Below, in pieces: positions 1 to 7,384 of a DNA stretch of 64,000 nt. Origin of the DNA: Alkalimonas cellulosilytica (GTDB taxonomy: Bacteria > Pseudomonadota > Gammaproteobacteria > Enterobacterales > Alteromonadaceae); the NCBI RefSeq assembly GCF_036325985.1, contig NZ_JAUHLI010000002.1:124001-188000 (forward strand), in the 5' to 3' direction. The translations under genes and the position numbers were made by a program. Each line of letters begins with the position of its first letter. Position 1 is the stretch's first letter. The notes under the pieces are model-generated. The model searched no databases and was not told where the DNA came from. It worked only from the letters and a program-made list of their open reading frames with translations.

Positions 1-2
1 CT

Positions 3-101
3 AACCTGGGATGCTGGGAGCCACTGCAGCCGCTGCTGATCTTGCTGATGTTGGCAGCGGCTGATCTTTTAAAAGCACGCTTTTATATCGTTAAGCATTA
101 A
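3..101 (+). CDS. Possible 3' end of an upstream gene (partial)
   Basis: The reading frame starting at base 3 is open from the window edge and ends with TAA at 99-101. It gives about 32 residues, leucine-rich in the middle and ending in a basic tail (KARFYIVKH). If real it is the C-terminus of a plus-strand membrane-associated protein converging on the LysR gene, with the two stop codons overlapping by about 11 bases. So short a frame can be open by chance, and nothing in it identifies a family. Confidence 0.25.
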   Translation, partial: NLGCWEPLQPLLILLMLAAADLLKARFYIVKH

Positions 102-1059
102 TTTCTTCGGCGGTCTCGGTGATCAAGCGGCGCAGCCAGATATGGCTGGCGTCCTGATGCAGCAGTGGGCTCCAGATCATTTTCAGCTCAATCGATGGAA
201 TGGCAAAGGGTGGGTCTAAAATGGCCATGCTGTCGTCGTTTTCGTACAGCCGCGCTGCCCGAAGCGGCAGGGTGGCGATTAAGTCCATTTCCACCGCCAG
301 ATGCATGGCGACATGGTAGTTACGGGTAAAGACACTGATGGTGCGCTGTTTGCCGAGCTTGGCCAGGGCTTCATCGACCCAGCCGAGCTTTTGAATGTCT
401 TTTGGGTCCATACCAACGCCCACACCAAAGCCGGTTTTACTGACCCAGATATGGCGGCTTTTTAAATAGCTTTCCAGATTAAACTGCTTGAGCACCGGGT
501 TTTGCCGGTTGACCAGACAGGCAAAACTGTCGCGCCAGACGGTTTTTTGATGAAAAGACTGCGGCAGCTGGTCAAAGCGGTTGATCGCCATATCGACTTT
601 GCCGTTTTCCACATCGTGAAAAGTGACATCGGATGGCGTCATAATATCCAGCGTGGTGGCTGGTGCCTGCTCGCGCATTTTTTTCAGCAGCGCCGGGATC
701 AGGGTGGAGGCGGCGTAGTCGCTGGCCATAATGCGAAACACCCGGCTGCTTTGGCTGGGATCGAAATCCTTGTGCGGCTGCAGGCTTTCTTCCAGCGTCA
801 GCAGCACACCGCGCACAATGGGTGCCAGCTCTTTGGCGCGCTCGGTGGGCACCATGCCTTCAGAAGTACGGACCAAAATGGGATCGTTCAGCAAGTCACG
901 CAAGCGCTTTAAGCCATTGCTCATCGCTGGCTGAGTGATGTTGAGCTGGTTGGCAGCGCGGGTGACATTTTTTTCCCGCAGTAGTACATCCAGATAGACC
1001 AGCAGGTTTAAATCGACTTTGTTGATATTCATCCGTTCAATGCTTATTTGGTTGGACAT
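91..1059 (-). CDS. LysR-family transcriptional regulator
   Basis: This is a 322-residue LysR-type regulator of usual length. Residues about 14-72 form the winged helix-turn-helix; the stretch VTRAANQLNITQPAMSNGLKR is typical of the recognition region. The rest is the periplasmic-binding-like effector domain. ATG at 1059 gives the longest form; a second ATG ten codons in (MNINKVDLN) would start right before the DNA-binding domain and is an equally good candidate because neither has a strong ribosome-binding site. The gene lies downstream of cioAB in the same direction, separated by 83 bases with a hairpin, so it is probably a separate unit. No target can be named from the sequence. Confidence 0.9.
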   Translation of the reverse strand: MSNQISIERMNINKVDLNLLVYLDVLLREKNVTRAANQLNITQPAMSNGLKRLRDLLNDPILVRTSEGMVPTERAKELAPIVRGVLLTLEESLQPHKDFDPSQSSRVFRIMASDYAASTLIPALLKKMREQAPATTLDIMTPSDVTFHDVENGKVDMAINRFDQLPQSFHQKTVWRDSFACLVNRQNPVLKQFNLESYLKSRHIWVSKTGFGVGVGMDPKDIQKLGWVDEALAKLGKQRTISVFTRNYHVAMHLAVEMDLIATLPLRAARLYENDDSMAILDPPFAIPSIELKMIWSPLLHQDASHIWLRRLITETAEEINA

Positions 1060-1085
1060 TGATTGGCTGAATCATAACACCGGTG

Positions 1086-1122
1086 AATGGGCGCTGCATT
1101 AAAATTTACAGCAGCGCCCATT
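1086..1122 (-). terminator. Hairpin after cioB
   Basis: Perfect 12-bp inverted arms (1086-1097 and 1111-1122, AATGGGCGCTGC) flank a 13-base AT-rich loop, 21 bases past the cioB stop. The run of T is on the plus-strand side, so as a minus-strand terminator it lacks a good U-tract. It is still the likely end of the cioAB message, and sits just upstream of the LysR start. Confidence 0.5.
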
Positions 1123-1142
1123 TTTCTTGGCTGGAGGGTTGC

Positions 1143-2147
1143 TCAATAGTACTTCAAATCATCGGCCTTACCGCGAAAGGCGTAGTAGGCGACTGCGGTA
1201 TAAGCCAGAATAAAGGGCAGTACAAAGATGGCGCCAAAGAAAATAATCTGCAGCGAATCTTTCGAGCTGGCGGCCTCGTACAACGTCATTTCGTTTGGCA
1301 CCACAAAGGGGTAGAAACTCAGCGCCAGGCCGGCAAAACAGCAAACAAAAATAATCAGTGTCAGCCAAAAGGGCAGCCAGGCGCCTTTGTCATCCGGCAG
1401 TGGTAAACGCTTTAATACCAGATAACCCAGCGCAAACATGCCAAAGCACAGCAAGGGGATGGCGGCATAAAAATACGCCAGCGGTGGCTCGGTCCAGACG
1501 GCATAGACATTGGCATTGACCAGCGGGTTGATCATACTGACCGCCAGAATACCGCCAAAGGTCAGCACGCCGGCTTTTTTGCAGGTAGCGATGGCATGGC
1601 GCTGTAGCTCGCCGCTGGTTTTGCCTATCAGCCAGGCATTGCCAATCATGGCGTAGGCGGCGGTGACGCACAGGCCGCTGAAGCTGGCAAAGAGCACACT
1701 GGTCAGTTGGTAGTTCAAGCCCATCACGTAAATGCCCAGCATAAAGCCCTGGCTGAAGGTCGCCAGCAAGGAGCCGGCTTTAAAGGTCCAGTCCCAGTTG
1801 CGTTTTTGCGCTGGCTTAACCTTGGCACGAAAGTCAAAGGCTACGCCGCGCAGGATCAGGCCAATCAGCAGCAGGGCGGCTGGCAGGTACATGGCGTGCA
1901 AAATGGCGCTATGGGCGGCAGGAAAAGCCACCAACAGCAGACCTACGGCCATCACCAGCCAGGTTTCATTGGCGTCCCAAAAGGGGCCGATGGAAGCAAT
2001 GGCAGTATCACGCCAGGCTTCGTTGTGCATCGGCAGGGTAATGCCCACCCCCAGATCGTAGCCATCCAAGATCCCGTACAGCAGCAGCGAAAGGGCGGTC
2101 AGAGCAGCAAACACCAGTGCCAGATTTTCAGCGGTTAACCAACTCAT
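1143..2147 (-). CDS. cioB: Cytochrome bd-type ubiquinol oxidase subunit II (CioB/CydB)
   Basis: This 334-residue protein is subunit II of a bd-type quinol oxidase in the inner membrane. It has about eight to nine hydrophobic segments and the family N-terminus with a GILDGYDLGVG motif. Its length matches CioB of the cyanide-insensitive branch rather than the longer E. coli CydB (about 379). The start codon overlaps the stop of cioA by four bases, so the two are translationally coupled. I see no small cydX-like gene after it. Together with subunit I it would oxidise ubiquinol and reduce oxygen to water without proton pumping. The choice of cio over cyd as symbol follows from the features of subunit I. 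Confidence 0.93.
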   Translation of the reverse strand: MSWLTAENLALVFAALTALSLLLYGILDGYDLGVGITLPMHNEAWRDTAIASIGPFWDANETWLVMAVGLLLVAFPAAHSAILHAMYLPAALLLIGLILRGVAFDFRAKVKPAQKRNWDWTFKAGSLLATFSQGFMLGIYVMGLNYQLTSVLFASFSGLCVTAAYAMIGNAWLIGKTSGELQRHAIATCKKAGVLTFGGILAVSMINPLVNANVYAVWTEPPLAYFYAAIPLLCFGMFALGYLVLKRLPLPDDKGAWLPFWLTLIIFVCCFAGLALSFYPFVVPNEMTLYEAASSKDSLQIIFFGAIFVLPFILAYTAVAYYAFRGKADDLKYY

Positions 2148-3517
2148 GCGGTAGCTCCTTCGGCGGATGCACTGGCTTTGCGCTCGGGCAGGCCTGGCTG
2201 GGTGAGATCGTACTCTTCGACATCGACGGCCCGCTTGGCCAAGACAAAGAGGGTTTTGATGTAGGCAAACAGCAGCACGGCGTACAGCAGCAAATACAAG
2301 GTCAAAGTAATGGCAACCTGCTCACTGGCGATGGTGGTCACCGCATCGCGGGTTTTAAGCACACCATACACCAGATAAGGCTGACGGCCGATTTCCGTGA
2401 CGTACCAGCCGGCCAAAGTCGCCACCCAGCCAGAGAAGGTCATACCAACCAACAACTTGAGTTGCAGCGGTGTCAGGCTGCCATGGCGGTACAAGCGGGC
2501 GCTGCACCACCAGGCGATGGCCAGCATCAGCAAGCCGATGCCGACCATCAGCCGGAAGCTGTAAAACACAGGAGCTACCGGCGGGTGCTCGCCTTTAAAG
2601 TCATTCAGGCCTTGCAACTCGCCATCCAGCTGATGGGTTAAAATCAGACTGGCCAACTTGGGAATTTCCAGTGCAAAGCGGTTTTGCCGGTTTTCTTCAT
2701 CCGGCAGCGCAAACAGCACCAGTGGCGCGCCTTGTTGGGTTTCCCACAAACCTTCCATCGCGGCCACTTTTTGCGGTTGGTGCTCCAGGGTGTTCAAACC
2801 ATGCAGATCGCCAACAAAAATCTGCAGAGGTACCAGCAAGGCAGCACTGAACAGAGCGGTTTTTAACGTCAGCTGCGGTGCTTTTTTGTTATCACCGCGC
2901 AGCAGACGATAAGCCGACAAGCCAGCCACTAAAAAGCAGACCGTCAGGGCTGAAGCCAAAAGCATATGAGTGAGGCGGTAGGGAAAAGATGGACTGAAAA
3001 TAATCGCCAGCCAGTCGGTGGCATGCGCCACGCCATCGCGCATTTCAAAGCCGACCGGTGTTTGCATCCATGAATTCAGCGCCAGGATCCAAAAGGCCGA
3101 CAAGGTCGTCGCCAGGGCCACCAAAAAAGTGGCGCCGGTATGAGCCCAACCCGGTACCCGGTGAAAGCCAAACAGCATAATGCCAAGCAGGGTGGCCTCC
3201 AAAAAGAAAGCGGTCAGGATTTCATAAGCCAGCAAAGGTCCGGCAATATTGCCGACGGTTTCCATAAAGCCGGGCCAGTTGGTGCCAAACTGAAACGACA
3301 TGGTAATGCCACTGACCACGCCAAGGGCAAAGCTCAGGGCAAAGACTTTCACCCAAAAGCGGTAGGCCCGCATCCAGACAGGGTGTTTGGAGATATCAAA
3401 GCGGATTTTGAAGTAAAACAGCAGCCAGCCAAGGGCTATGGTGATGGTGGGAAACAGGATATGGAAGCTGATATTGGCGGCAAACTGGATCCGCGACAGA
3501 ATAAGAGTGTCCAACAT
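2144..3517 (-). CDS. cioA: Cytochrome bd-type ubiquinol oxidase subunit I, cyanide-insensitive type (CioA/CydA)
   Basis: This 457-residue subunit carries the haems and the quinol site. The N-terminus (LSRIQFAANISFHILFPT) includes the family histidine ligand, and the GRQPY signature near residue 385 is the variant of the GRQPW motif of classical CydA. The periplasmic Q-loop is short (total length 457 against about 520 for E. coli CydA). Sequence style and short loop match CioA of Pseudomonas, the form known to be relatively cyanide-resistant and less dependent on d-type haem spectra. It follows the GbsR-type regulator by 10 bases and overlaps cioB by four, giving a three-gene operon regulator-cioA-cioB. 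Confidence 0.93.
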   Translation of the reverse strand: MLDTLILSRIQFAANISFHILFPTITIALGWLLFYFKIRFDISKHPVWMRAYRFWVKVFALSFALGVVSGITMSFQFGTNWPGFMETVGNIAGPLLAYEILTAFFLEATLLGIMLFGFHRVPGWAHTGATFLVALATTLSAFWILALNSWMQTPVGFEMRDGVAHATDWLAIIFSPSFPYRLTHMLLASALTVCFLVAGLSAYRLLRGDNKKAPQLTLKTALFSAALLVPLQIFVGDLHGLNTLEHQPQKVAAMEGLWETQQGAPLVLFALPDEENRQNRFALEIPKLASLILTHQLDGELQGLNDFKGEHPPVAPVFYSFRLMVGIGLLMLAIAWWCSARLYRHGSLTPLQLKLLVGMTFSGWVATLAGWYVTEIGRQPYLVYGVLKTRDAVTTIASEQVAITLTLYLLLYAVLLFAYIKTLFVLAKRAVDVEEYDLTQPGLPERKASASAEGATA

Positions 3518-3527
3518 AATGACCTCG

Positions 3528-4079
3528 CTAATCGGCTTTTTTTGCCATCAGTTTGTCTTTAAATTCCAGCACCTTGCCCACACCGGAGCCCAGCTTCATT
3601 AAGGTGTTGAGCTTTTCCGGTGACAAGGATTGCAGGCTTTGCGCCCAATCGGTGATATTTTCCAGCAAGTCGTGAATTTCGGCGATACGCTCCTGAGCAT
3701 AGGCTTCTTCGGCATTGCCGGCTTCATCCAGCAGAATATCGCGCAGCAACGACAGGGTCGGGTCGATTTCGCGCTTTCGCCGCTCTTCAAACACCCGGTT
3801 GGCCATATCCCAGATGCTGCCGCGGCTTTGGTAGTAATCTTTGCGATCGCCGGGGCGATGGGTGGTATGCACCAGCTGCCAGCTGTGCAGCTCTTTTAAA
3901 CCCATGCTGACATTGCCACGGGAAATCCCCAGCAGCTCACCAATGTCGTTGGCACTCAGCGGTTGCTGGTTAATCACCAGCAGCGCATAGATCTGGCCAA
4001 CGGTGCGGTTAAAGCCCCAGCGACTGCCCATTTCCCCAAAGTGACAGACAAAGGACTCGATCATCGGTGTCATCCGCAT
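3528..4079 (-). CDS. GbsR/MarR-type transcriptional regulator, first gene of the cioAB operon
   Basis: The 183-residue protein is a winged-helix regulator of the GbsR subgroup of the MarR clan. The recognition region reads LSANDIGELLGISRGNVSMGLK (positions about 40-62), followed by a wing with HRPGDRKDYY and a helical C-terminal half for dimerisation. Members of this group commonly repress their own operon. Here the gene is first in the transcript and is followed 10 bases later by cioA. A palindrome TTCAGAAATTTCTGAA lies 20 bases upstream of its ATG and is a good candidate for its own operator. An AGAGG sequence precedes the ATG. The signal it senses is unknown. Confidence 0.88.
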   Translation of the reverse strand: MRMTPMIESFVCHFGEMGSRWGFNRTVGQIYALLVINQQPLSANDIGELLGISRGNVSMGLKELHSWQLVHTTHRPGDRKDYYQSRGSIWDMANRVFEERRKREIDPTLSLLRDILLDEAGNAEEAYAQERIAEIHDLLENITDWAQSLQSLSPEKLNTLMKLGSGVGKVLEFKDKLMAKKAD

Positions 4080-4098
4080 AGCTACCTCTTTTTGAATA

Positions 4099-4145
4099 TT
4101 CAGAAATTTCTGAAAGTATTATAGGTGAGATTTGATGCAGATCAA
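4099..4145 (-). promoter_or_regulatory. cio operon promoter: FNR box, TATAAT -10 and palindromic operator
   Basis: Three elements are stacked in 47 bases. An exact FNR/ANR consensus TTGATGCAGATCAA occupies 4132-4145. On the minus strand a perfect TATAAT lies at 4118-4123, with a -35-like TTGATC at 4140-4145 inside the FNR box (16-base spacer). A perfect 16-bp palindrome TTCAGAAATTTCTGAA occupies 4099-4114, over the expected transcription start near 4111. The FNR box covering the -35 implies repression by FNR under anoxia, as known for ANR at Pseudomonas aeruginosa cioAB. The palindrome would suit the GbsR-type regulator. Confidence 0.75.
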
Positions 4146-4165
4146 TCTTTTTCAGCTAAAACAAA

Positions 4166-4187
4166 GCCGGCTTGTTGCCAAGCCGGC
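4166..4187 (-). terminator. Rho-independent terminator of the BON-domain gene
   Basis: Perfect 9-bp arms GCCGGCTTG/CAAGCCGGC enclose the loop TTGC (read on plus). On the minus strand the stem is followed by TTTGTTTTAG, a proper T-rich tract. It lies 36 bases after the stop codon of the BON gene. Confidence 0.8.
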
Positions 4188-4223
4188 CAGGTAATTTTAC
4201 CGAGAATGAGTCGTGCGGGTAAA

Positions 4224-4778
4224 TCAGGAGCTGGAAACTCGCAACTGATTATCTACCCGAGTGACATCATTTGATTTTTTGGCAAGAGCTTCAGCCAAAT
4301 CACGCTCGGAAGCTGAATCGACCTCGCCTTGCAGGGTAACCACACCATCATTTACATCAACTTTTATGGCAGTGCCACTGACTTCAGACTCAAGCAGCAA
4401 ACGGGTTTTGACGACCGCAGCAATTTTGGCATCTGTCAGTCTGCCACGATTTTGCTTGTCTTCACTCTTTGAGCGATCAGCTGGCATCACAGTTAACTGA
4501 TTGTCGACGGACTTTACGCCCTCCAGGTTTTCAACCAGTTCACCAGCCAAGGCTTTATCCACTTCAGTGGCAACCTGACCGGTCAAGATAACGTTCCCGT
4601 CTTCAACGTTGGTATTGATTTTAAAAGAATTTAAATTGCCGTTTAGCAGCAAGGTTGTTTCGGCTTTACCAACAATCCAGGCATCTTTTGCTGTGTCTTG
4701 CCACTCATGGGCAGAGACAGCAGCAGAAGTACCAGCCAGGGTCAGGGTCATCATTGCGGCTACAAGTGTGCGTTTCAT
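4224..4778 (-). CDS. Periplasmic two-BON-domain protein, OsmY-like
   Basis: This is a 184-residue exported protein. A signal peptide covers residues 1 to about 23 (hydrophobic MMTLTLAGTSAAVSA, cleavage near AHE). Two BON domains follow, about 28-95 and 112-182, each with the alternating strand-helix pattern and conserved DGVVTLQGEV / DGNVILTGQV turns. OsmY-type proteins sit in the periplasm and help cells in osmotic and membrane stress. I take the ATG at 4778 because AAGGAG precedes it and it begins the signal peptide; the frame is open 36 codons further upstream. A -24/-12 type sequence lies 37 bases upstream. The adjacent sigma-54 activator and the nearby DUF1328 gene mirror the osmY-ytjA pairing of E. 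coli. Confidence 0.88.
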   Translation of the reverse strand: MKRTLVAAMMTLTLAGTSAAVSAHEWQDTAKDAWIVGKAETTLLLNGNLNSFKINTNVEDGNVILTGQVATEVDKALAGELVENLEGVKSVDNQLTVMPADRSKSEDKQNRGRLTDAKIAAVVKTRLLLESEVSGTAIKVDVNDGVVTLQGEVDSASERDLAEALAKKSNDVTRVDNQLRVSSS

Positions 4779-4814
4779 ACATAGACTCCTTTTGTTGTGG
4801 GACACTTTCAGAAT

Positions 4815-4831
4815 TGCCAGTTTGATGCCAA
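4815..4831 (-). promoter_or_regulatory. Candidate sigma-54 promoter of the BON gene
   Basis: On the minus strand TTGGCATCAAACTGGCA keeps the invariant GG and GC dinucleotides 10 bases apart and matches most of the consensus YTGGCACGRNNNTTGCW. Transcription would begin near 4803, leaving a 25-base leader with AAGGAG before the ATG at 4778. The -12 half (TGGCA) is imperfect. Confidence 0.5.
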
Positions 4832-4936
4832 CATTTTGGCGTATGGTAAGTGCTTGTTTTATCGTGGAATGAGTTATTTCGTTCATTTTGTGTTAATTTT
4901 CTGATTGTAATTTTAACCTGCTTATCGGTAAAAATT

Positions 4937-5422
4937 TCACAGATCTTCGTTCAGCAACAATGGAATGAGCTCATCCGCCAGCATTTGTAAGCTGGCCGTC
5001 AGGTTTGCCAGTTCCCGGGTATTATCTGGGTGTACTAAGGTACGGCTTAAGTGTTTAAAGAGGGTTAACTGTAAAAACAGTTGCTGGGGTAGCTCTGTGC
5101 GCCAATGAGCTTGGCTTGTTGTTATGGCTTTACTGTGGTGGTGATACCACTGCCAGAGCGTAGCGGAGTTGCTGGTTGTTGTTGCTTTTGGCCATTCAGC
5201 TGTGTCGAGTTGATAAGGCCGTTGATGAAGTTGTGCCAGCGCCGCAAAATAACGCCGTACATTGTTATTGGTTATTTCGGGGATCGCTTGCTGATAAAAT
5301 TGCCTGGCTTGTTCACAGATAGCGGTTACTTCCTGGATGATGGCTTGATCACAGACTACCGGGATGGTTGATTTTCGCTGGTCATCCAACACAAGATGCT
5401 CTCCTGAAGTCACTGTCTCCAT
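4937..5422 (-). CDS. Helical protein, DUF2383/ferritin-like (tentative)
   Basis: This 161-residue cytoplasmic protein has no signal peptide and no clear enzyme motif. Residues 28-70 (AIIQEVTAICEQARQFYQQ and following) and the C-terminal third are predicted amphipathic helices, resembling the four-helix PA2169/DUF2383 type, where a helix near the start carries a glutamine/glutamate-rich FYxxA motif. I am not sure of the family. It is divergent from the sigma-54 activator (162 bases between starts) and upstream of the BON gene in the same direction. The ATG at 5422 has no obvious ribosome-binding site. A role in the same stress response is inferred only from position. Confidence 0.6.
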   Translation of the reverse strand: METVTSGEHLVLDDQRKSTIPVVCDQAIIQEVTAICEQARQFYQQAIPEITNNNVRRYFAALAQLHQRPYQLDTAEWPKATTTSNSATLWQWYHHHSKAITTSQAHWRTELPQQLFLQLTLFKHLSRTLVHPDNTRELANLTASLQMLADELIPLLLNEDL

Positions 5423-5584
5423 GAATTCATATTCAATTCATGTACCACTTCTATACTGATGAATTATAAAGGGAAAACTTCGTTACCTTTGTCCTTCCTC
5501 GCCATTTAAGTAAGTTTTACCGGAAGTCATTGTTAATTTTACATGGCTGGACTAGAGTAGGTCATCACACCACAGAGAGTTGAT

Positions 5585-6931
5585 ATGAGCAGACCCAGGC
5601 TATTTATTCATGTGCGCGATCCCAAGCTGGCGGATGAATTAGAGCGCTCTGCCATAATCAGGCAGTTTATCATTGTGAAAAGCGGTGATGATTCAACCTG
5701 GTCAGAGCAACTGCAACAGCAAGACTGCGAGCTGGCACTGATTGAGACCGATCAACATGATGATGCTGATCATCAGGCCCTGCTTGCCAGTAAGATTCTG
5801 ACAGAAATTGATTTCATTTTTATCAGCAGTGGTACGCCCAATGAAAGGCTGGATCAACTGATGCGCAAGGGGGCAGGTTACCATTTCAGAGCTCCGCTTG
5901 ATGTGGCCTCATTGCTCGACACGCTGCATGATTTTTATCAGCAATTAAGTACTAAGCGCACCGACGTGAGCGCAACCTGCAGTGAGCTCGATCAGTTTGG
6001 TTTACTGGTGGGTTCTTCCAAACCAATGCTAAAACTGTACCGGACTATCCGTAAGGTTGCGGTGACAGATGCCAACGTACTGATTGTGGGAGAAAGTGGT
6101 GCGGGTAAAGAGCTAGTCGCCAATACGTTGCATCTAGCTAGCATGCGTGCGGACAAACCCTTTGTAGCCATTAATTGTGGTGCTTTAAGTCCAGAGTTAA
6201 TTGACAGCGAGTTGTTTGGTCATAACAAAGGCGCTTTTACCGGCGCCCACCGTGATCATCAGGGCGTTTTTGCTCAGGCAAAAGGCGGTACCTTATTTCT
6301 GGATGAAATCACCGAAATGCCCATTGAGCATCAGGTCAAGCTGTTGCGGGTATTGGAAAATGGTGAGTATCGGCCTGTGGGCAGTGACAAGGTGTTTTCA
6401 GCGCAGGTGCGTATTGCCGCGGCAACCAATCGTGATCCGATGCAGGCCATTGCTGATGGTATGCTCAGAGAAGACTTGTATTTCCGTCTGGCACAGTTCC
6501 CCATTCATGTACCGCCACTGCGCGAGCGGGAACAGGATGTGCTGGGGTTGGCACAACATTTTCTGGCTTATCGCAATGTGCAGGAGCAGCAAACCAAGCA
6601 ATTTTCAGCCGAAACGCAATGCTTGATAGCCAGCCATAGCTGGGCTGGCAATGTACGGGAGTTAAAGCATGCCGTTGAGCGGGCCTATATTCTGGCAGAC
6701 AGCATCATAGAGCCCAACCATCTTTTATTGGATGAATGCATGCCGGGTCAGAATGATTGCGAACTGGCAGCAGCTTCGGTGCCCGTAGGTGTTCGATTGG
6801 ATGAAGTGGAAAAAGCAGTGATTTTACGTACCCTGGCACTAAATGGAGGGAATAAAACCGATACTGCCCAGCAGTTGGGGGTAAGCGTCAAAACCTTGTA
6901 CAACAAGCTGGAAAAGTATCAGTTCGATTGA
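5585..6931 (+). CDS. Sigma-54-dependent transcriptional activator with degenerate receiver and Fis-type DNA-binding domain
   Basis: This 448-residue enhancer-binding protein has three parts. Residues 1 to about 125 look like a response-regulator receiver that has lost its acidic pocket: the usual DD is replaced by HVRDP and the conserved K-P by RAP. The AAA+ domain (about 140-370) has Walker A GESGAGKE, the sigma-54 contact loop GAFTGA, Walker B GGTLFLDEI and the arginine region LREREQDV. The last 45 residues form a Fis-type helix-turn-helix (NKTDTAQQLGVSVKTLYNKL). No histidine kinase gene is adjacent, so it may respond without phosphorylation. Near-consensus sigma-54 promoters flank it (4815-4831 and 7215-7231), which makes the BON and DUF1328 genes its likely targets. 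Confidence 0.92.
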   Translation: MSRPRLFIHVRDPKLADELERSAIIRQFIIVKSGDDSTWSEQLQQQDCELALIETDQHDDADHQALLASKILTEIDFIFISSGTPNERLDQLMRKGAGYHFRAPLDVASLLDTLHDFYQQLSTKRTDVSATCSELDQFGLLVGSSKPMLKLYRTIRKVAVTDANVLIVGESGAGKELVANTLHLASMRADKPFVAINCGALSPELIDSELFGHNKGAFTGAHRDHQGVFAQAKGGTLFLDEITEMPIEHQVKLLRVLENGEYRPVGSDKVFSAQVRIAAATNRDPMQAIADGMLREDLYFRLAQFPIHVPPLREREQDVLGLAQHFLAYRNVQEQQTKQFSAETQCLIASHSWAGNVRELKHAVERAYILADSIIEPNHLLLDECMPGQNDCELAAASVPVGVRLDEVEKAVILRTLALNGGNKTDTAQQLGVSVKTLYNKLEKYQFD

Positions 6932-6950
6932 TCGCTGTGCTAGAAGAAAG

Positions 6951-6980
6951 CCTCCCAGGCAGGAGCTACATCCTGGGTGG
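6951..6980 (-). terminator. Hairpin at the end of the DUF1328 gene
   Basis: Arms 6951-6959 and 6972-6980 pair with one mismatch (CCTCCCAGG / CCTGGGTGG). On the minus strand the stem is followed by CTTTCTTCT. The stem overlaps the last codons and stop of the DUF1328 gene and lies between two convergent genes. Confidence 0.45.
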
Positions 6981-7142
6981 CCTGCCCCGCAATGCGCCTG
7001 CTACTAATGAAATTAGCAACAACACCACAAAGATGTAAAAGATAATCTGCGCAATACCCGCCGCAGTTCCGGCAATACCACTAAAGCCAAGTGCAGCTGC
7101 AATAATGGCAACAATTAAAAAAGTTAATGCCCAGCCTAACAT
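6966..7142 (-). CDS. DUF1328 small membrane protein (YtjA family)
   Basis: Minus-strand translation from ATG at 7142 gives 58 residues starting MLGWALTFLIVAIIAAALGF, followed by a glycine/alanine turn SGIAGTAAGIA and a second hydrophobic segment (IIFYIFVVLLLISLVAGA), ending in a short basic tail. This two-helix layout and wording match the DUF1328/YtjA family of small inner-membrane proteins, which are unannotated in function but often neighbour osmY-like genes. AAGGAG sits five bases before the ATG. A near-consensus sigma-54 promoter is 73 bases upstream. The gene converges with the sigma-54 activator, 34 bases between stops. Confidence 0.88.
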   Translation of the reverse strand: MLGWALTFLIVAIIAAALGFSGIAGTAAGIAQIIFYIFVVLLLISLVAGALRGRPPRM

Positions 7143-7214
7143 GGTTGCTCCTTACTGTATTTCGCATACAGCTCTGTTCCAAAAGTTGTTGGTGTAATCC
7201 CTCATGGAATACTA

Positions 7215-7231
7215 AGCAATGGCTGTGCCAG
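7215..7231 (-). promoter_or_regulatory. Sigma-54 promoter of the DUF1328 gene
   Basis: On the minus strand CTGGCACAGCCATTGCT matches the consensus YTGGCACGRNNNTTGCW with a single deviation. Transcription would start near 7204, giving a 62-base leader. The rest of 7143-7384 (242 bases) is AT-rich and I see no other gene in it. Confidence 0.72.
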
Positions 7232-7384
7232 GTTAATTAGTATGATAATGTTATTTAAAATCAATATCTTGTATTTTTTACGCTGGGTTATCAAAGCAGA
7301 CTGAAAGGCGGGAGTCTGTAGAAATTACCAGCCCGCAGTAATTTTTATATGGCGTGATGATTTCAAGCAGGCTGATGCTGTGGG

